DNA of 64,000 bases from Gracilaria vermiculophylla (taxonomy: Eukaryota > Rhodophyta > Florideophyceae > Gracilariales > Gracilariaceae), in NCBI GenBank assembly GCA_019155205.2, contig JAHNZQ020000172.1:1517668-1581667 (forward strand). Reading direction: 5' to 3'. The translations under genes and the position numbers were made by a program. Positions 42,884-53,795 of this stretch are shown here, piece by piece (within the stretch, counting starts at the first letter, position 1; every line of letters begins with the position of its first letter). The notes below the pieces were generated by a model that ran no database searches, was not told the origin of the DNA, and was given only the letters and a program-made list of their open reading frames with translations.

Positions 42884-43441
42884 ATGAAAGGCAGCTTTTG
42901 CCTTGAAAGCGCTGGAGAGCTTGTCACCTTTCTAAGCTCGCTCCGCGCAGAGATGCACAATTGGAGGTTTTTGGCGGAGACTCACAACCAGAGGCGCAAG
43001 ATTGCTGCTTCTCGCGCTGCTAAAACTCGCTCTTTAAACTGTGTTCAAAATGAGCTGGTTGTAAAGTCGGCAGATGCAGCGAACGATGGAGTGGGAAAGA
43101 AAGTCGACGGGGCGTCCTCAGTTGATCTCAAAGCCCGAATAAAGAGATGTGTGACCGAATTGTGTAGCCTCCTACACACTCCGTGGGCGATGGTTTTTGA
43201 TGTGGAATATACTTTTAATGTATTGCTCTTGACACGCGCAATAATTCAAAGCATACACAAAAACAGCACCACTTGGGAAGCTAAAGTGTTTTGCTTCCAA
43301 AGGTACGACGTCAGTTTTCTATTTAATGAGCCAAAGTTTTGTACACAAAGAGCTAAGACGCCCAGCTTTTATATGACATATCAAACGTTAAGCGTAATGC
43401 AGGAAAACGGAAATGAGGTCGGCTTCACTAGCCAAGTTTGA
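42884..43441 (+). CDS. Hypothetical 185-codon ORF, possibly integrase C-terminus
   Basis: Open for 185 codons from the ATG at 42884. The first half contains LRAEMHNWRFLAETHNQRRK, then IAASRAAKTRSLN and ELVVKSADAANDGVGKKVDG, a basic Arg/Lys-rich stretch followed by a small beta-like segment, which recalls the region after the catalytic core in gypsy integrases. The second half has LLHTPWAMVFDVEYTFNVLL, which could correspond to a degenerate GPF/Y module. The end (TPSFYMTYQTLSVMQENGNE) matches a minus-strand frame at 45303-45097 (MAFRASTVLQKSGSE) on the other side of Tc1 T2. It is probably a retroelement remnant. An unknown host gene is the alternative. Confidence 0.3.
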   Translation: MKGSFCLESAGELVTFLSSLRAEMHNWRFLAETHNQRRKIAASRAAKTRSLNCVQNELVVKSADAANDGVGKKVDGASSVDLKARIKRCVTELCSLLHTPWAMVFDVEYTFNVLLLTRAIIQSIHKNSTTWEAKVFCFQRYDVSFLFNEPKFCTQRAKTPSFYMTYQTLSVMQENGNEVGFTSQV

Positions 43442-43739
43442 AATCATATTAACTTTTCGACGCCTTACATGTTAAATTGTAACTAAACGTACGACTGAGC
43501 ATAAACTAGAATTCAGGATGGGGAACGTATAGTAGCCATGTGGAGTCATTTATACCATAATTACTGCCTTAGTTGGGCTTGCTTTGAAAGATTGTTTTGT
43601 TTTGGGTGTAAAGTATGAAGGAGGCACAAAGGCACCTTCACGTATGCCCTGCTACACTAACGGACATTATCGCACTGCTGGAGTGCTAATATTACAGCGG
43701 TGTTCTGATATCACACTCGAAGAATGCTGATATCGTGTA

Positions 43740-45023
43740 TAGTGCGTTTTAAAAACTTATTACCCCTAAAAAGTGCGCCACAACTGTACTGTAGGCTACA
43801 CTTTGCACATAGTCTATGTCAAATCGTTTCCAAAAGATATGTATAGCGTCTTTCTTCTATTAAAAATGGCTTGAGGTACTCCTCTTTTCAAGCAGAAACA
43901 GCTTCAAATCATAAATTTAAATGCCCAGAAACACTCCAAGAGTGCTACTGCTCAAAAACAAAAGCGTTCTAGGGTCATAATTGTTACTTTTCTCAAAATT
44001 CCGACTCTTTATGGCTTAAAACGATTTCTGGGACGCTCTAAGAAGTTCAGTCCGGCAAACAAAAGAGAAAATAAAAGAGCTTTGAGCAAAAAAAACGTAT
44101 TGTGCATAAAAAAGTTGGAATGAATCCCAATCTCAACGTTTCCAGATCAACTACTGTATATAGAAGCAGATACACAGCACCAATTTATTTAAATATTTAA
44201 AATTAAAACATATTCTTTCTCCAAGACGATCTCAAGCAATAAAGAGTTGAGTAATGTTCTGGAAAAGCCTACAGAAAAAAGAATGGGAAAATGATATTTT
44301 TACTGATGAAAAACGTTCTATTTGGACGGAGCAGGTTGCTAAAAGTATTATTAGCATGATCTTCGTAAGAAACGTTATGAAATGTATACGAGAAATTCAG
44401 GTGGAAGCTCTGTAATGGTCTGCATGGACAATTTTAAAAAACGTCTCACTGAAACTGCGTTTATTGAAACGACCGTGATCGCCAAAATATATCAAGAAGT
44501 TCTATACAATTGTTTTCCTCATTTTCATTTATGTTTTTATGAACAAAATGTCAATTTTTTCACAGGATAATTCGCCAGAACATATTGCATCTTTAATCAA
44601 AAATTGGTCACAGGAGTCAGGGGTAATCGTTTTAGAGTGGCCGGCGAGCTCATCAGATTTGAACCCTATCGAAAACGTTTGCGAACTGCTGGCGACGATT
44701 GTTTATGCGCATGTAAGGCATTTTTAGACAGTTTTTCAACTCAAAAAGTGTCATAAAAGTTGCTGGAAATCTACAACTGTTTTTACGGTGAAAAAGGCCA
44801 TCGATTTGATGCCGAAACGTTGCACTAGCGTTACACGGCAAAAAGGATGCAAAATAAACTATTGAGGATCGCGCAGTATAGATTTGTTATTGATGATGAT
44901 ATATTTTTGAAGCGGTTTTTTGACATTAATGTTTCCTGAAACCTATTTTTGTAGGCGTATAGTATACATTCGATTGCTTTTTTTTTTATTTCACAGCATG
45001 TTATATGTTTCTGAAACGGTCTG
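43740..45023 (+). mobile_element. Tc1/mariner element T2, 1,284 bp
   Basis: The left end reads TAGTGCGTTTTAAAAACTTA. The right end, in reverse complement, reads CAGACCGTTTCAGAAACATA. TA dinucleotides flank it at 43738-43739 and 45024-45025. It has the same length and sequence family as T1 without T3. Confidence 0.85.
43866..44875 (+). pseudogene. T2 Tc1-type transposase
   Basis: The ATG at 43866 is followed at codon 3 by TGA, then TPLFKQKQLQIINLNAQKHS as in T1. The ATFLKIPTLYG segment is conserved as VTFLKIPTLYG. DIFTDEK near 44294 holds the first Asp. GGSSVMV follows. In the frame from 44539, IFSQDNSPEHIASLIKNW has the second Asp and SSSDLNPIENVCELL the Glu. The spacing is 34 residues (DD34E). 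It ends LMPKRCTSVTRQKGCKINY. Frame changes and stops separate these blocks, so it is inactive although all three catalytic residues remain. Confidence 0.82.
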
Positions 45024-45025
45024 TA

Positions 45026-45699
45026 CTTTAGGTTCTTTAATATTATTCTTTATGAGTGTTGATATCAGATCGGCTCTATGCTCGTACGCAAACAAATCAT
45101 TTGTTTCCACATGATTTCGAGTTAATTAAACCCCTAATGCCACGCTCTGACACCGACCAGATAGCATAAGCTTGCTGTTGTTTTCCATCCTGGTAACAGT
45201 TCAACTTGTAATGTGTCGGAAGGGTAATTTGACTTCTAACATGGCGGGTGAACCAGACCTCACTTCCGGATTTCTGCAGTACGGTTGACGCTCGAAACGC
45301 CATATGAAAACTGGGTGTTTTAGCTTTTTGTTTACGAAACCTTGGTTTCTACTACAGAAAACAGACGTCGCACAGTCTCCGAAGTTTAAGTAAGTCCAGT
45401 CCGTTTTTTCTCTGGAAACTGCCTTTATCAGCTTCTTTTTCCATAAATCTGCTCCACAGCCAAAGACATTTCTCTTATCTTTTCTGTATTACGAAAAAAA
45501 AAACCTTGTAAGCTGCAACTTTTTGGTCCCAGAACCAAATACATTGTAAAACGTAAAACTAAGTCCACGAGATGTAATAGATGGAAAAGCTTGTTTCAAA
45601 CTTTTCTTGCGCCATTTAATGAACCACAGTACAATAATACCGTCCAAAATTTCCATAAACTAACTTTAAACGTTTTTTAGCAACATTTCAACATCAAAG
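45026..45699 (-). other. Repeat-family stretch right of T2
   Basis: A minus-strand frame (45303-45097) with MAFRASTVLQKSGSEVWFTR matches the C-terminus of the ORF at 42884-43441. Further right, CCAGAACCAAATACATTG resembles 42167-42184. No other feature is seen. Confidence 0.35.
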
Positions 45700-46135
45700 T
45701 TTTATTATCTCTCGAAGAAAAGCTCTTTCTAATAAAAAAGGCATAATATTTTGTTTGCAGCATGGGTATCCCAGTGATAAAAACATTGCCAAACATATAT
45801 AGCGCTTAAAAGGAGCTGTGTCGAAGGTTTTGAACAATGAAAACAACTCAGAAATGAGTATGTGGAGAGCTATCAAAAAAAAACTCACTAACGAAACAAC
45901 CGGGCGCATCATTTGCAAAGAGGTATCTGTAACTTTCATTGCAAACTACCCTAGAATAGATTTTCAAGTATAGACATCAAAAAGGAAAATTCGACAAGTG
46001 TTGCGTAATGTATTTCACATAAAACAGAAACCGATGATTATAGATTCACACATGAACAAAACTCAAAACCATGTGAGACTCTATTGTGCTTAAAAACATC
46101 CACCAAAAAATGCAGGCGATTGAACAAACGGTGCT
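45700..46135 (+). pseudogene. Tc1/mariner transposase N-terminal fragment T6
   Basis: Read through two stops: SRRKALSNKKGIIFCLQHGY, DKNIAKHI, a TAG/TAA-interrupted LKGAVSKVLNNENNSE, then KKLTNETTGRIICKEVSVTF and IANYPRIDFQV, and SKRKIRQVLRNVFHIKQK. This is the paired helix-turn-helix and linker of a Tc1 transposase (KALSxxxxxxIxxLxxxGY, AVSKVL, GRPxKLT, IRQVLRN patterns). The catalytic part is missing. The family differs from T1-T3. Confidence 0.6.
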
Positions 46136-46745
46136 TGAACTATTGGCAGAAAACGCAGCATACGCACAACCGTTTTGATAGGTTCTAGGCAAAAGAGTGA
46201 TATAAAAAGTGCCGAGGGGCCTTTATCTAGAAGGAGACAACCAGATGGTATGAAAGAGGAAAACCCCGCACAAACACGTCTGTGAATACAGAGAGGTGAC
46301 AGTAATGGATTGGTGAAACGGATACGGTGCCTGAACCACAAAGATGTCTGAGCGAGAGCTGACTAGCCTGCAAGTTGTCTGCATAGGCTGCAGATCTCAC
46401 GCGTGAGATGCACGCCATCTGTGACGTTTCTGTGCTCCAACTTACGATTTTCCCAGAATTATTGTTTACCCCCGTCTGCAGCTTAGTATGTGGCTATTAT
46501 CGGAAAAATGTCGCGCTACAAATGGATAGCACGGCCAGGGCTAGAGTATGGATAAAATGAACAGTGCATGATAGGTTCATGTACCAAATGGCAAGGCTTT
46601 TTTTGCATTTACGTATTTCTTTATTGACGTTTACGATAGAATACTTTACATTATAGTATTTAAGGTCGACAGCGACCCCCTCCTCCCCCCCTCTCCCTCC
46701 CGCATCCTTAGTGCACATTCACCGACGTCATTAAAAACGTTGTAG
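46136..46745. other. Spacer with a G-quadruplex-prone tract
   Basis: No gene recognised. The C-rich run at 46676-46701 has four C-tracts of three or more (CCCCC, CCCCCCC, CCC, CCC) with loops of one to four bases, which puts a G-quadruplex-forming sequence on the minus strand. It lies 45 bp before the LTR of gypsy C. Confidence 0.5.
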
Positions 46746-47226
46746 TGCAACACCCTCCGCAGAGTTTTTTCTTGTCACTTTGCCGATTCACCGAATTCCG
46801 GTTCGGCCATATCGTCGCAGGCGCGAATCACGTCCGTCTGCACGGTCAACTCCGGAGTAGCCCAAGTGGCGCGTGTCGTGCGACGTGGTACGTGCGCTGG
46901 ATGGCTCTCAGCAAGCGTGCGACACCCGCGCGCGGCCGCTGGCTACAGTATGGGTGTCGAATGGTACCTGCCTTGCACTGTTATTTTCTATTTTCGCTAT
47001 ATATTTATTTGGTTATTTCGGCCATTTCAGCCTTAGCGCTCCAGTACTTTGCGCGACGGCATTCCGGCCGTCGCGCCTAGTAAACTGCACCAGGTGGGAT
47101 ATTTTGTCTGAACGTGCCGCCCACGCCGGGAGATCTCTCCACCTTCGAGAAGTACGCCATGGACTACGGACGTCAACCGCCTGTGACGCCGCGAACCATT
47201 GTCTGGGCTATTCTTTCCTTCCTTCA
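46746..47226 (+). repeat. Gypsy C 5' LTR, 481 bp
   Basis: From TGCAACACCCTCCGCAGAG to CTTTCCTTCCTTCA, matched by copies B and D. The leader follows (47227 to about 47800). Confidence 0.72.
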
Positions 47227-47799
47227 GGTTCGCTCTCGTATGAGATTAACCACACCGGACCTCCGGTTTTCCCCTCACGGACCACGTTCGCTACTCACTC
47301 AAAGCGGCTTGCCCGATACCCGCGTGCCCCAATATATTGCCTGGCCGCGCCAAGATAGCCCGACATATTACAGGGGAATCTTACAGAATTTACAAAAACT
47401 GCCTCTATCACAGGACTTCCTGGATTTCCGGTTTATCCATTCGTCTTCCTTCTGCACCCACTGCGACGGCTTGGCCCCGGAGTGGCGACCGGATCGTATG
47501 CCTCGCCTGAGGAAGGCTCTGCCTCTGAACCACCTCGCGAGATGAAGGTTGGAATATCCACCGTGGTATTTTTCCCTTTAATGTATTGTACTACCAATTG
47601 GCGTCCAGACTTGGAAACGGAGATCCACTCGCAGATCCTCTCTGAGATCGTTTTCCCTTTTTATTGGGTTCCCGCTTTGGAATCCACTCGTTGACGGGGT
47701 TTCACCGTCGTGACGGCTACCTCCGATGGGTCTGGAAACCCACTGGAGCCGAACACATAACGACCCGGAGCTGGTCCCACCAAGGAAATTAGGAGCACC

Positions 47800-49664
47800 A
47801 CCTGATGGCTCTCGAGACACCTGTTGCAGACCAAGTGGCCCGTAAAACGCTGACGGCTGAGCCGGATACATTACCACCCGGAGCCGGGGCATCAACAGCA
47901 ATTATGGTGATATCCCCGCCACCGCGGTTGGTGGATAAAGCCAACTTAGTTCGTTTGGGAGATCAAACCCGCACCCTCTGGCTAATTTAGGCATCCGTAG
48001 CTTAAGAAGTGGAGTCATGCCGAAGTACTCGGAGAATATCCCGACGAATGTCGCCGAGGAGGTCCGCGTGCCGCGGTCTGATTTCAATACAATCCTCGAA
48101 GGCTTCGGTCCCCCGGCGTCATATTTTGGAGGCTTGGATGATCGATTTCATCCATTACAAGCCCGACTGGAGTCGGTCGAGAAAGCTATGCGTCCTTCCG
48201 AACCCGCGGCGCAAAAAAGCTGGGTCTCAGTGTGATGAACTCCTGGAGGCTGAGAATGGCCGCAAGAACCTGAACAACCGAAAGAACCGACACCAATACG
48301 GGAACTCCGTCTGGGGTTTAGAATCGACTTCTCAGGATTCTAAGCCCTCACATAGTGACGCTGACCATAACCGCCCGGAGCGGAGTTACCGTTCCAAACG
48401 GTCATCGGCCATTCATGGGGCAATCTGATCCCGGTCGAAGGGTAGGAGATACCCCAGGCTTCATCGGTTGAAGTCCAATACGTTCTTGTACAAGAAGCTG
48501 GTTTATACCTTTATTACCTGTTGAAAGATTTCTCTTTAGGCAGGACACCCCGTGACAGGGGGAATGGAAAAGACTGTATTAAATGGATGCAGCTCTTCAT
48601 GAGGAACAAAACCTTTACTGGAGATGATCCAACTTTGGTGCTAGGCTTTTTAGCCTACTTTGTTGCGAAAGCCGATATCTTCAATAGGAGTGAGGCCTAG
48701 ACATATCTGGCACTACCATACTTTTTACGGGGAGTCACTGAAGACCAATTCCTCTTAGTTCGAGGTTCATCTCCGGCGTCCGAGAGAGGAGTGAACTAGT
48801 AGCCTGGGCCCGTGCAGTACCTCTTGCGTTACTACGCGACGAATATCACCATTTTAGTGGGCTATCCTCCCTCTGCACGGTACTCGTCAGTGCGGTGGAA
48901 AACTGGGGGCCGACTACCCAGGACGCCTTAGTAAGGCTTTCCACCGCTGTGGAAATATTTACCCCGCCGGGAAACGGTGCTCGATGTTTATTGATGAGTT
49001 TGATCCGGCGATTAAGACTCTCGTTGCACGTCACCGGGAAAATCACCTGAAAGTGGGATACCTGGAGCTGGTCTAATTCCCCCGTGCAGAGAGAGACGAA
49101 GTCCGGGCGAGGAACTCTGGTTACCAAGAGAAGCGGGAGGAGGCGGTGATATTCGGTTTAGATACCTCCTACCCGTAACCAAGTGCGAGTTACAGGCACA
49201 AACGGCATCATGACGGTGTGCACCTTCTCCGCGATGATGGTTTGCCAGTCCTGACATCGAAAATACCGTCTACGATGGGAGGCTCGATTGGAACAGCAAT
49301 AGGAGTTTCGCAAAAGGCATAGGCCCTCTTTATGAGAAACAACCAGTCTGAAGCCGCTCTATTGCTGTATACTAGCGCGAGAACGAGGGTGCAGCGCCTT
49401 GGTTGGTTTGGTAATTGGAAACACCGGAGGTCAGCCAAAACCCGGAACGCCGCTCCTCAAGGTCCTCCGTCTAGAGTTGGCTGCCATATCTGCTACACTC
49501 GAGACCACACCTCCACGCAGTGCTCTTTTCCGTCAGAAACCATGGCTCGGGTGGTAACCAACTACGAAGCCCTGTCCTGGGAAGAGAAGACAGTAGTCCC
49601 TATAATGTCGTATCTCCGCGCAATAACGGATTTTCGCAACGCGTTGTCCCACACTCCGCTTTGA
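47800..49664 (+). pseudogene. Gypsy C gag
   Basis: Gag in several frames. The N-terminus has DTLPPGAGASTAIMVI and LVRLGDQTRTLWL. A coiled-coil segment follows (NIPTNVAEEVRVPRSDFNTI and LEGFGPPASYFGGLDDRF, 48017-48150). After the charged linker, the capsid block around 48590-48790 has FTGDDPTLVLGFLAYF and two stops. Near 49000-49100 comes PGNGARCLLMSLIRRL-like sequence in the position of the PPGERC block of copy A. The zinc knuckle at about 49480-49525 is perfect (CHICYTRDHTSTQC) and is followed by ETMARVVTNYEALSWEEKTV, which matches the end of gag A. Because the knuckle is intact, C shows the ancestral form of the Phe-substituted knuckle in A. Confidence 0.75.
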
Positions 49665-49979
49665 CGGCAGCGACTAACGCCAGAGACGGCAAGATCCTTT
49701 GCGGACCTCAATGGGAGTCTTGGCTTTGCCGCTCGCGCGGTACGTTGCCCGCAACAAGACGGAGCACTCGTTGTGGAGGAATCAGGGCGAGGGCCCGAAG
49801 TGAAGTCGGTTGAGAGGGAAACTAACTGAGGGAGTCTCCCCACAAGAAGACTCGTCCTCAGAGATGACGCTGACAGCACCCGAGGCAAAGCCGCCTCGCT
49901 TTCCGTGGGGAAATCTCTCGAGGAGAGACAACGCAGATGCGGACTCTGGGCACTGAGGTGTTCCGCGTCTACCGTAGTA

Positions 49980-51411
49980 ACGGTTAAAGCATAACCGGAT
50001 CCCGGACCGATTCTTAATGATGGCGAAGCAACACTATAAGGTTTACGCTGATCTTTGACTGCACACGCAGTATATGGTTCTATTTTTCACGGTCCTAGAC
50101 ACTGAATCGGGGCTGCATTTCGTTGTCGAGTCGGTACTACCTCCACTTCTGCGGTCTTGCATTACGCATAAAAGCGGTACCCGATGTCTCGGACGCACAG
50201 AACAATCCGCTACAAACGTTGGGGACCGTCGATCTGGTTGTTTGATTGGGAAGATCGGGGTTCACGCTCACTTTCATTGGGTGCCCTTTTCTAGCCGTGT
50301 CTGTCATACTCGGATTCGACTACTGTGACATGTTTGGAGAGCCTATCCGCCTTCTCATGAAACAGGTGGAGCTGGAAGATGGGTCTTTAATCCCCCTCGC
50401 CCGATAACGTCTTCGTCGGGATGCGATGAAGCAGGTGCTTCTGTCTGTTGGGCCGGAATCGCCGCCGGGGACCTAGGAGTCGACTAAGCTCCGCGTTGCG
50501 GCATCATTCACGATACCCTCAGCCACGCAGGTTCTTTTTCAGGTTCGCTAATTTCAATACGGTTTGAGTGTTGTCCAGCAGTCAACCTCGTTGTATGAGC
50601 GTAGTTGCCTCGCCTTCGCAAACGGAATTGTGCACCTAGTGCCGAACTGCCCATTTGAGATCTTTGTCACAAATCTGGGGGACGCATCCCAGTATCTGGC
50701 TGAAAAAACCAGTGGTTGGTTCCGTCATGGTACATCCGTTGGCGATGATCTCAACAAAGGTAATGGCCGCCCAGAACGTTGGGCTCGTGACGTCAGAAGA
50801 TTGGGAGGCGCCCGACGCGGAGGTAAACTCTTATCCCAGCGGAATCACCGGTCAACCGGGAGCCACCGTGAAACGAGAAAGCCTGACTACCAAGTTAGTC
50901 CGGCCTCTTCGACCCCACATCCGACGAGTTCTGACCAGATTGACCTCGTCAGAGCTCTCGAAGAACTGGACTTGTCCCATATCGCCGCCTCGCATCGGGA
51001 GCGTCTGCGGGCAATGTTTCGCAAATTCACCCCGATGTGGGAAGGCTCGCTAGGCGAGATTAACTGCACCCAACATTAGATAGATTTGTTACCGGACACT
51101 CGGCCAATCGCACAAACTCCATACAGGTCTGGGTCGAAGGCTTGCGAGACGGAAAAATTCCAAGTGGAGCGCATGCTCCGTGCCGGAGTCATAAAGCCAG
51201 CACGATCCCCATGGGAGTCCGCCGTGGTTCCCGCACTGAAAGCGGATGGGTCATGAAAATTCTGCGTAGATTACAGCAGGCGTAATGCTGCTAATATCCA
51301 GGATAAATACCCGATCCCTTCGGATAAACGAGTGCATGAACTCACTCGTTGATGCTACCATGCTCCCGGCTTTCGACGCCAATTGGTGCTACCGGCAGGA
51401 TACCTCGATGA
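49980..51411 (+). pseudogene. Gypsy C protease and partial RT
   Basis: The protease motif near 50085-50110 reads FFTVLDTESGLHFVVES. The catalytic Asp is present but the next Gly is Glu. The RT part (50564-51079 and beyond) has LVRALEELDLSHIAASHRER, a stop after INCTQH, then EKFQVERMLRAGVIKPARSP and WESAVVPALKADGS, with a TGA before KFCVDYSR. It ends at PAFDANWCYRQD, the first catalytic Asp region, where the sequence switches to gag. No YLDD box, connection or RNase H is present. Confidence 0.75.
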
Positions 51412-51990
51412 TCCGGACGCCCCTTGACACGAAAAGAATGAGAGATTGTATCAAACTGATGCAAATCACACTTTTCATCCAGAACGTTTCTGGAGAAGAC
51501 AAAGTATTGGTGCTGAAGTTTTTAGCCCACTTTATCACGGAAGCCGTTATACTCGTGATTGACGAGGGGTTCCCGAAAACCAATTCAATTTTGTAACATG
51601 CTTTTTTTGTGCCCCAGAAGGAAAGTTTAGTTGCTGTTTGGGAGCAGTGCCGTAACTTCTGCGCTCCTCCACTACCACCAGACCATTCAGGCCGCTATTC
51701 TCGCGTTTTGAGACACCCAACAGAAAGAAGGCAAACAGGAAACCAATTCTTCAGTATGCCTTAACAAGGCTTTTTACCGTAATAAGAAGTTTTATCACAC
51801 TAAGGAGCGGTGTAAGATTTCTATCGATGGAATAAAGACGGGATCAAAACGCTAGTTGATCGATGTCGGGGAGATCGGCCGAAGCTGACACACCTGGAGC
51901 TCGAGCAATGTGCACCTGGCAAAGGTGATGCGCTTCGTGCCCACCATTCTTAAAAGATATCTAAATCTCCCAGGACATTGGTGATTGAGA
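51412..51990 (+). pseudogene. Second gag segment inside gypsy C
   Basis: Immediately after the RT fragment the frame reads RDCIKLMQITLFIQNVSGED, then VLVLKFLAHFITEAVILVID. This is the capsid block of gypsy A (SGEDPILVLDFLARFVTEAD). Near 51850-51940 THLELEQCAPGKGDALRAHH corresponds to TYLELVQYARSEGDALRAR of A. The block is therefore a second gag, fused downstream of a truncated RT. The integrase that follows probably belongs to the same second copy, which would then have gag joined to integrase as in gypsy F. Confidence 0.75.
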
Positions 51991-52199
51991 TTGGTTCTGC
52001 ATCTCTTTCCATCACAGATGAGAAGCAACCCCAAAGAAGGAATAATCATGTCACCTTCGCTTCAGGCGAAGAAGGGTGAGTTTCGATGACAGGTCTCTTG
52101 TCTACGATGAAGGAGACCTACGAGACTGTATAAAATGGTGCCTCAATGCAGGCTTGTAACAAAAAAACCCAGGTACATCTTATCTCGTGTCAAAATAGG

Positions 52200-53370
52200 T
52201 ACTTCTGTAACCAGTAACCAGTAGAGTCATACTCCATGATGCCAAGACCGGTACTCGGATCTCGGAATGCTATCTCATGACGAGCGGATAACCAGATCTG
52301 CCGCCTGTGCTACTTCAATGGTCCTACATCTCCGAAATTTATCCTTTCAATCGGTTCACTGCCGTCAATGACTGCCAGGCACGAGGCGTGGAGCACGGAA
52401 GAGAATTCATTGGCCTCGATCGCATCGTATCCCCGTGCGCTTGGGTTCATCGCAATCGTTATCCTGGTGCAAATTCTGATCACCCCGAGAGGGAATGAGT
52501 ACTTGCTCGTCTTCATGAAATGACTCTCAAAATATGTTTGGACTATCCCTTTTTGGAGGATTACTGCCATCAAAGTAGCCATTCCGTTCGTAACACACCA
52601 GATATTTGGGTATGGCCTTCTAGTGGAAGTACTCTTCGATAACGGAAAACGCTTTTGTCCAAGTTTTTCTAGATTATCTGTCACAACTCGGCCTTCTAGA
52701 TCTTGTTTACGATTACCTAGCATTCCCAATATAATTAGCAGTTCAAACTTTTGAACAGGAATATATTCGCCCCTTTCCGTACATACGCTGCTGAAGAACC
52801 AAAAGCTTCAGATACGTACACAGACGCTCTCTTATATTTCTACAGCATTCAACTGCACCGGTTTACTGGGGGGACAGCATTCCAACATGCGCTACCACAA
52901 ACCCATTCTCTGCTGGTCTTGAAGCCGCAAGAAGCGCTGGGTACGTTCTCTTTCGTGAATTTCTTCCACCAAAAGTGGGAGACCAGTCCGACACAGTTGG
53001 GGTTTTCTGCATGGTAGTCTATGGACTAATAACAGGCCGGCTGCAAGCGTGATTTTCATGCCCGTCTACGGCATGAATACTCCCGATCCGTTACGTGTGG
53101 GGATCTTGTCTTCCCGTGAAAGGAACACTACAGCCCCAAACGGAGGAAGCCCCAAAAGCTCTCCCCTGTGGCAGACGGGCCGTTTACGGTCACCCCACGT
53201 ATATCAGATACACTCGTGTTTGCAACGAATGATAAGAACTAGCGTCTGTCTCGTGATTGGGGTACCCTGTCCCGTCCTACGTTATCTGCAGCTGTCTTTC
53301 ACCGCCTCAGTTGGCGAGTCTAAAGGAACGAGTGTTCGTCTGCAACTCCCTGTACATCGGTGACAAAAAA
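52200..53370 (+). pseudogene. Gypsy C integrase
   Basis: The core reads IAIVILVQILITPRGNEYLL, where the family pattern puts the first catalytic Asp at the Val of IAIV. It continues WTIPFWRITAIKVAIPFVTH, FGYGLLVEVLFDNGKRF with the second Asp, then, after a frame change, RNIFAPFRTYAAEEPKASDT and QLHRFTGGTAFQHALPQT. The C-terminal part has VFATNDKN as gypsy F has VATNDKH. The Glu region between DNGKRF and RNIF is disrupted. It is inactive by loss of Asp and by stops. Confidence 0.72.
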
Positions 53371-53384
53371 TGTCTCGCTGTTTT

Positions 53385-53795
53385 TATAAAAGGTCGGTCT
53401 TGCGAAGGTCTGAAGTAGCACAGGTGTTCGTCAGTAAAGGTGTTTAATGTTCTCATCGGTTCTCGTGTCTACCTTTCAAAACATCGAAGATTGGGACGCC
53501 ACGTGTTGGCTTTTATACGGCCTCTGAACTATGCGCGCCAGCAATAATTATCAATCCGCTAGATACACTCGTTGTATATGTCAGAACTACTACGAGTACG
53601 TGGGGTCCAAGGCGGCCAAGCATCGCCCTTTGTCAGCACAAATATCCTACCACGGTGCTAAAATACGTACTAGGTCACTCCGTTACGTACTGCGTTCTCC
53701 GTGGTACTCTGTCAGTGCATTTTGTCCCTTTCCGAGTGCTCATAACACGTACTACTTCGATATTCCTGTCTGTCTGCTAACGGTACAAATCCATA
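53385..53795 (-). repeat. Copia G 3' LTR
   Basis: Plus-strand ends TATAAAAGGTCGG and ACAAATCCATA. It aligns along its length with 58347-58757 (for example AAGGTCGGTCTTGCGAA and TACGAGTACGTGGGGTCCA) with scattered substitutions. The inner flank, read on the minus strand, is the purine-rich GAAGAGGGATGAG, a likely polypurine tract. Confidence 0.85.

Larger units (their letters stand above)
46746..53379 (+). mobile_element. Ty3/gypsy copy C, chimeric
   Basis: Plus-strand order: 5' LTR (46746-47226), leader, gag (about 47800-49660), protease (about 50000-50330), the start of RT (about 50560-51410), then a second gag segment (51415-51990) and integrase (about 52200-53370). RT is cut at the first-Asp region (PAFDANWCYRQ) and joined to a gag capsid block, so two gypsy sequences have recombined or one copy was deleted into another. 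The 3' LTR is not seen: copia G begins at 53385. All domains contain stops. Confidence 0.8.
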
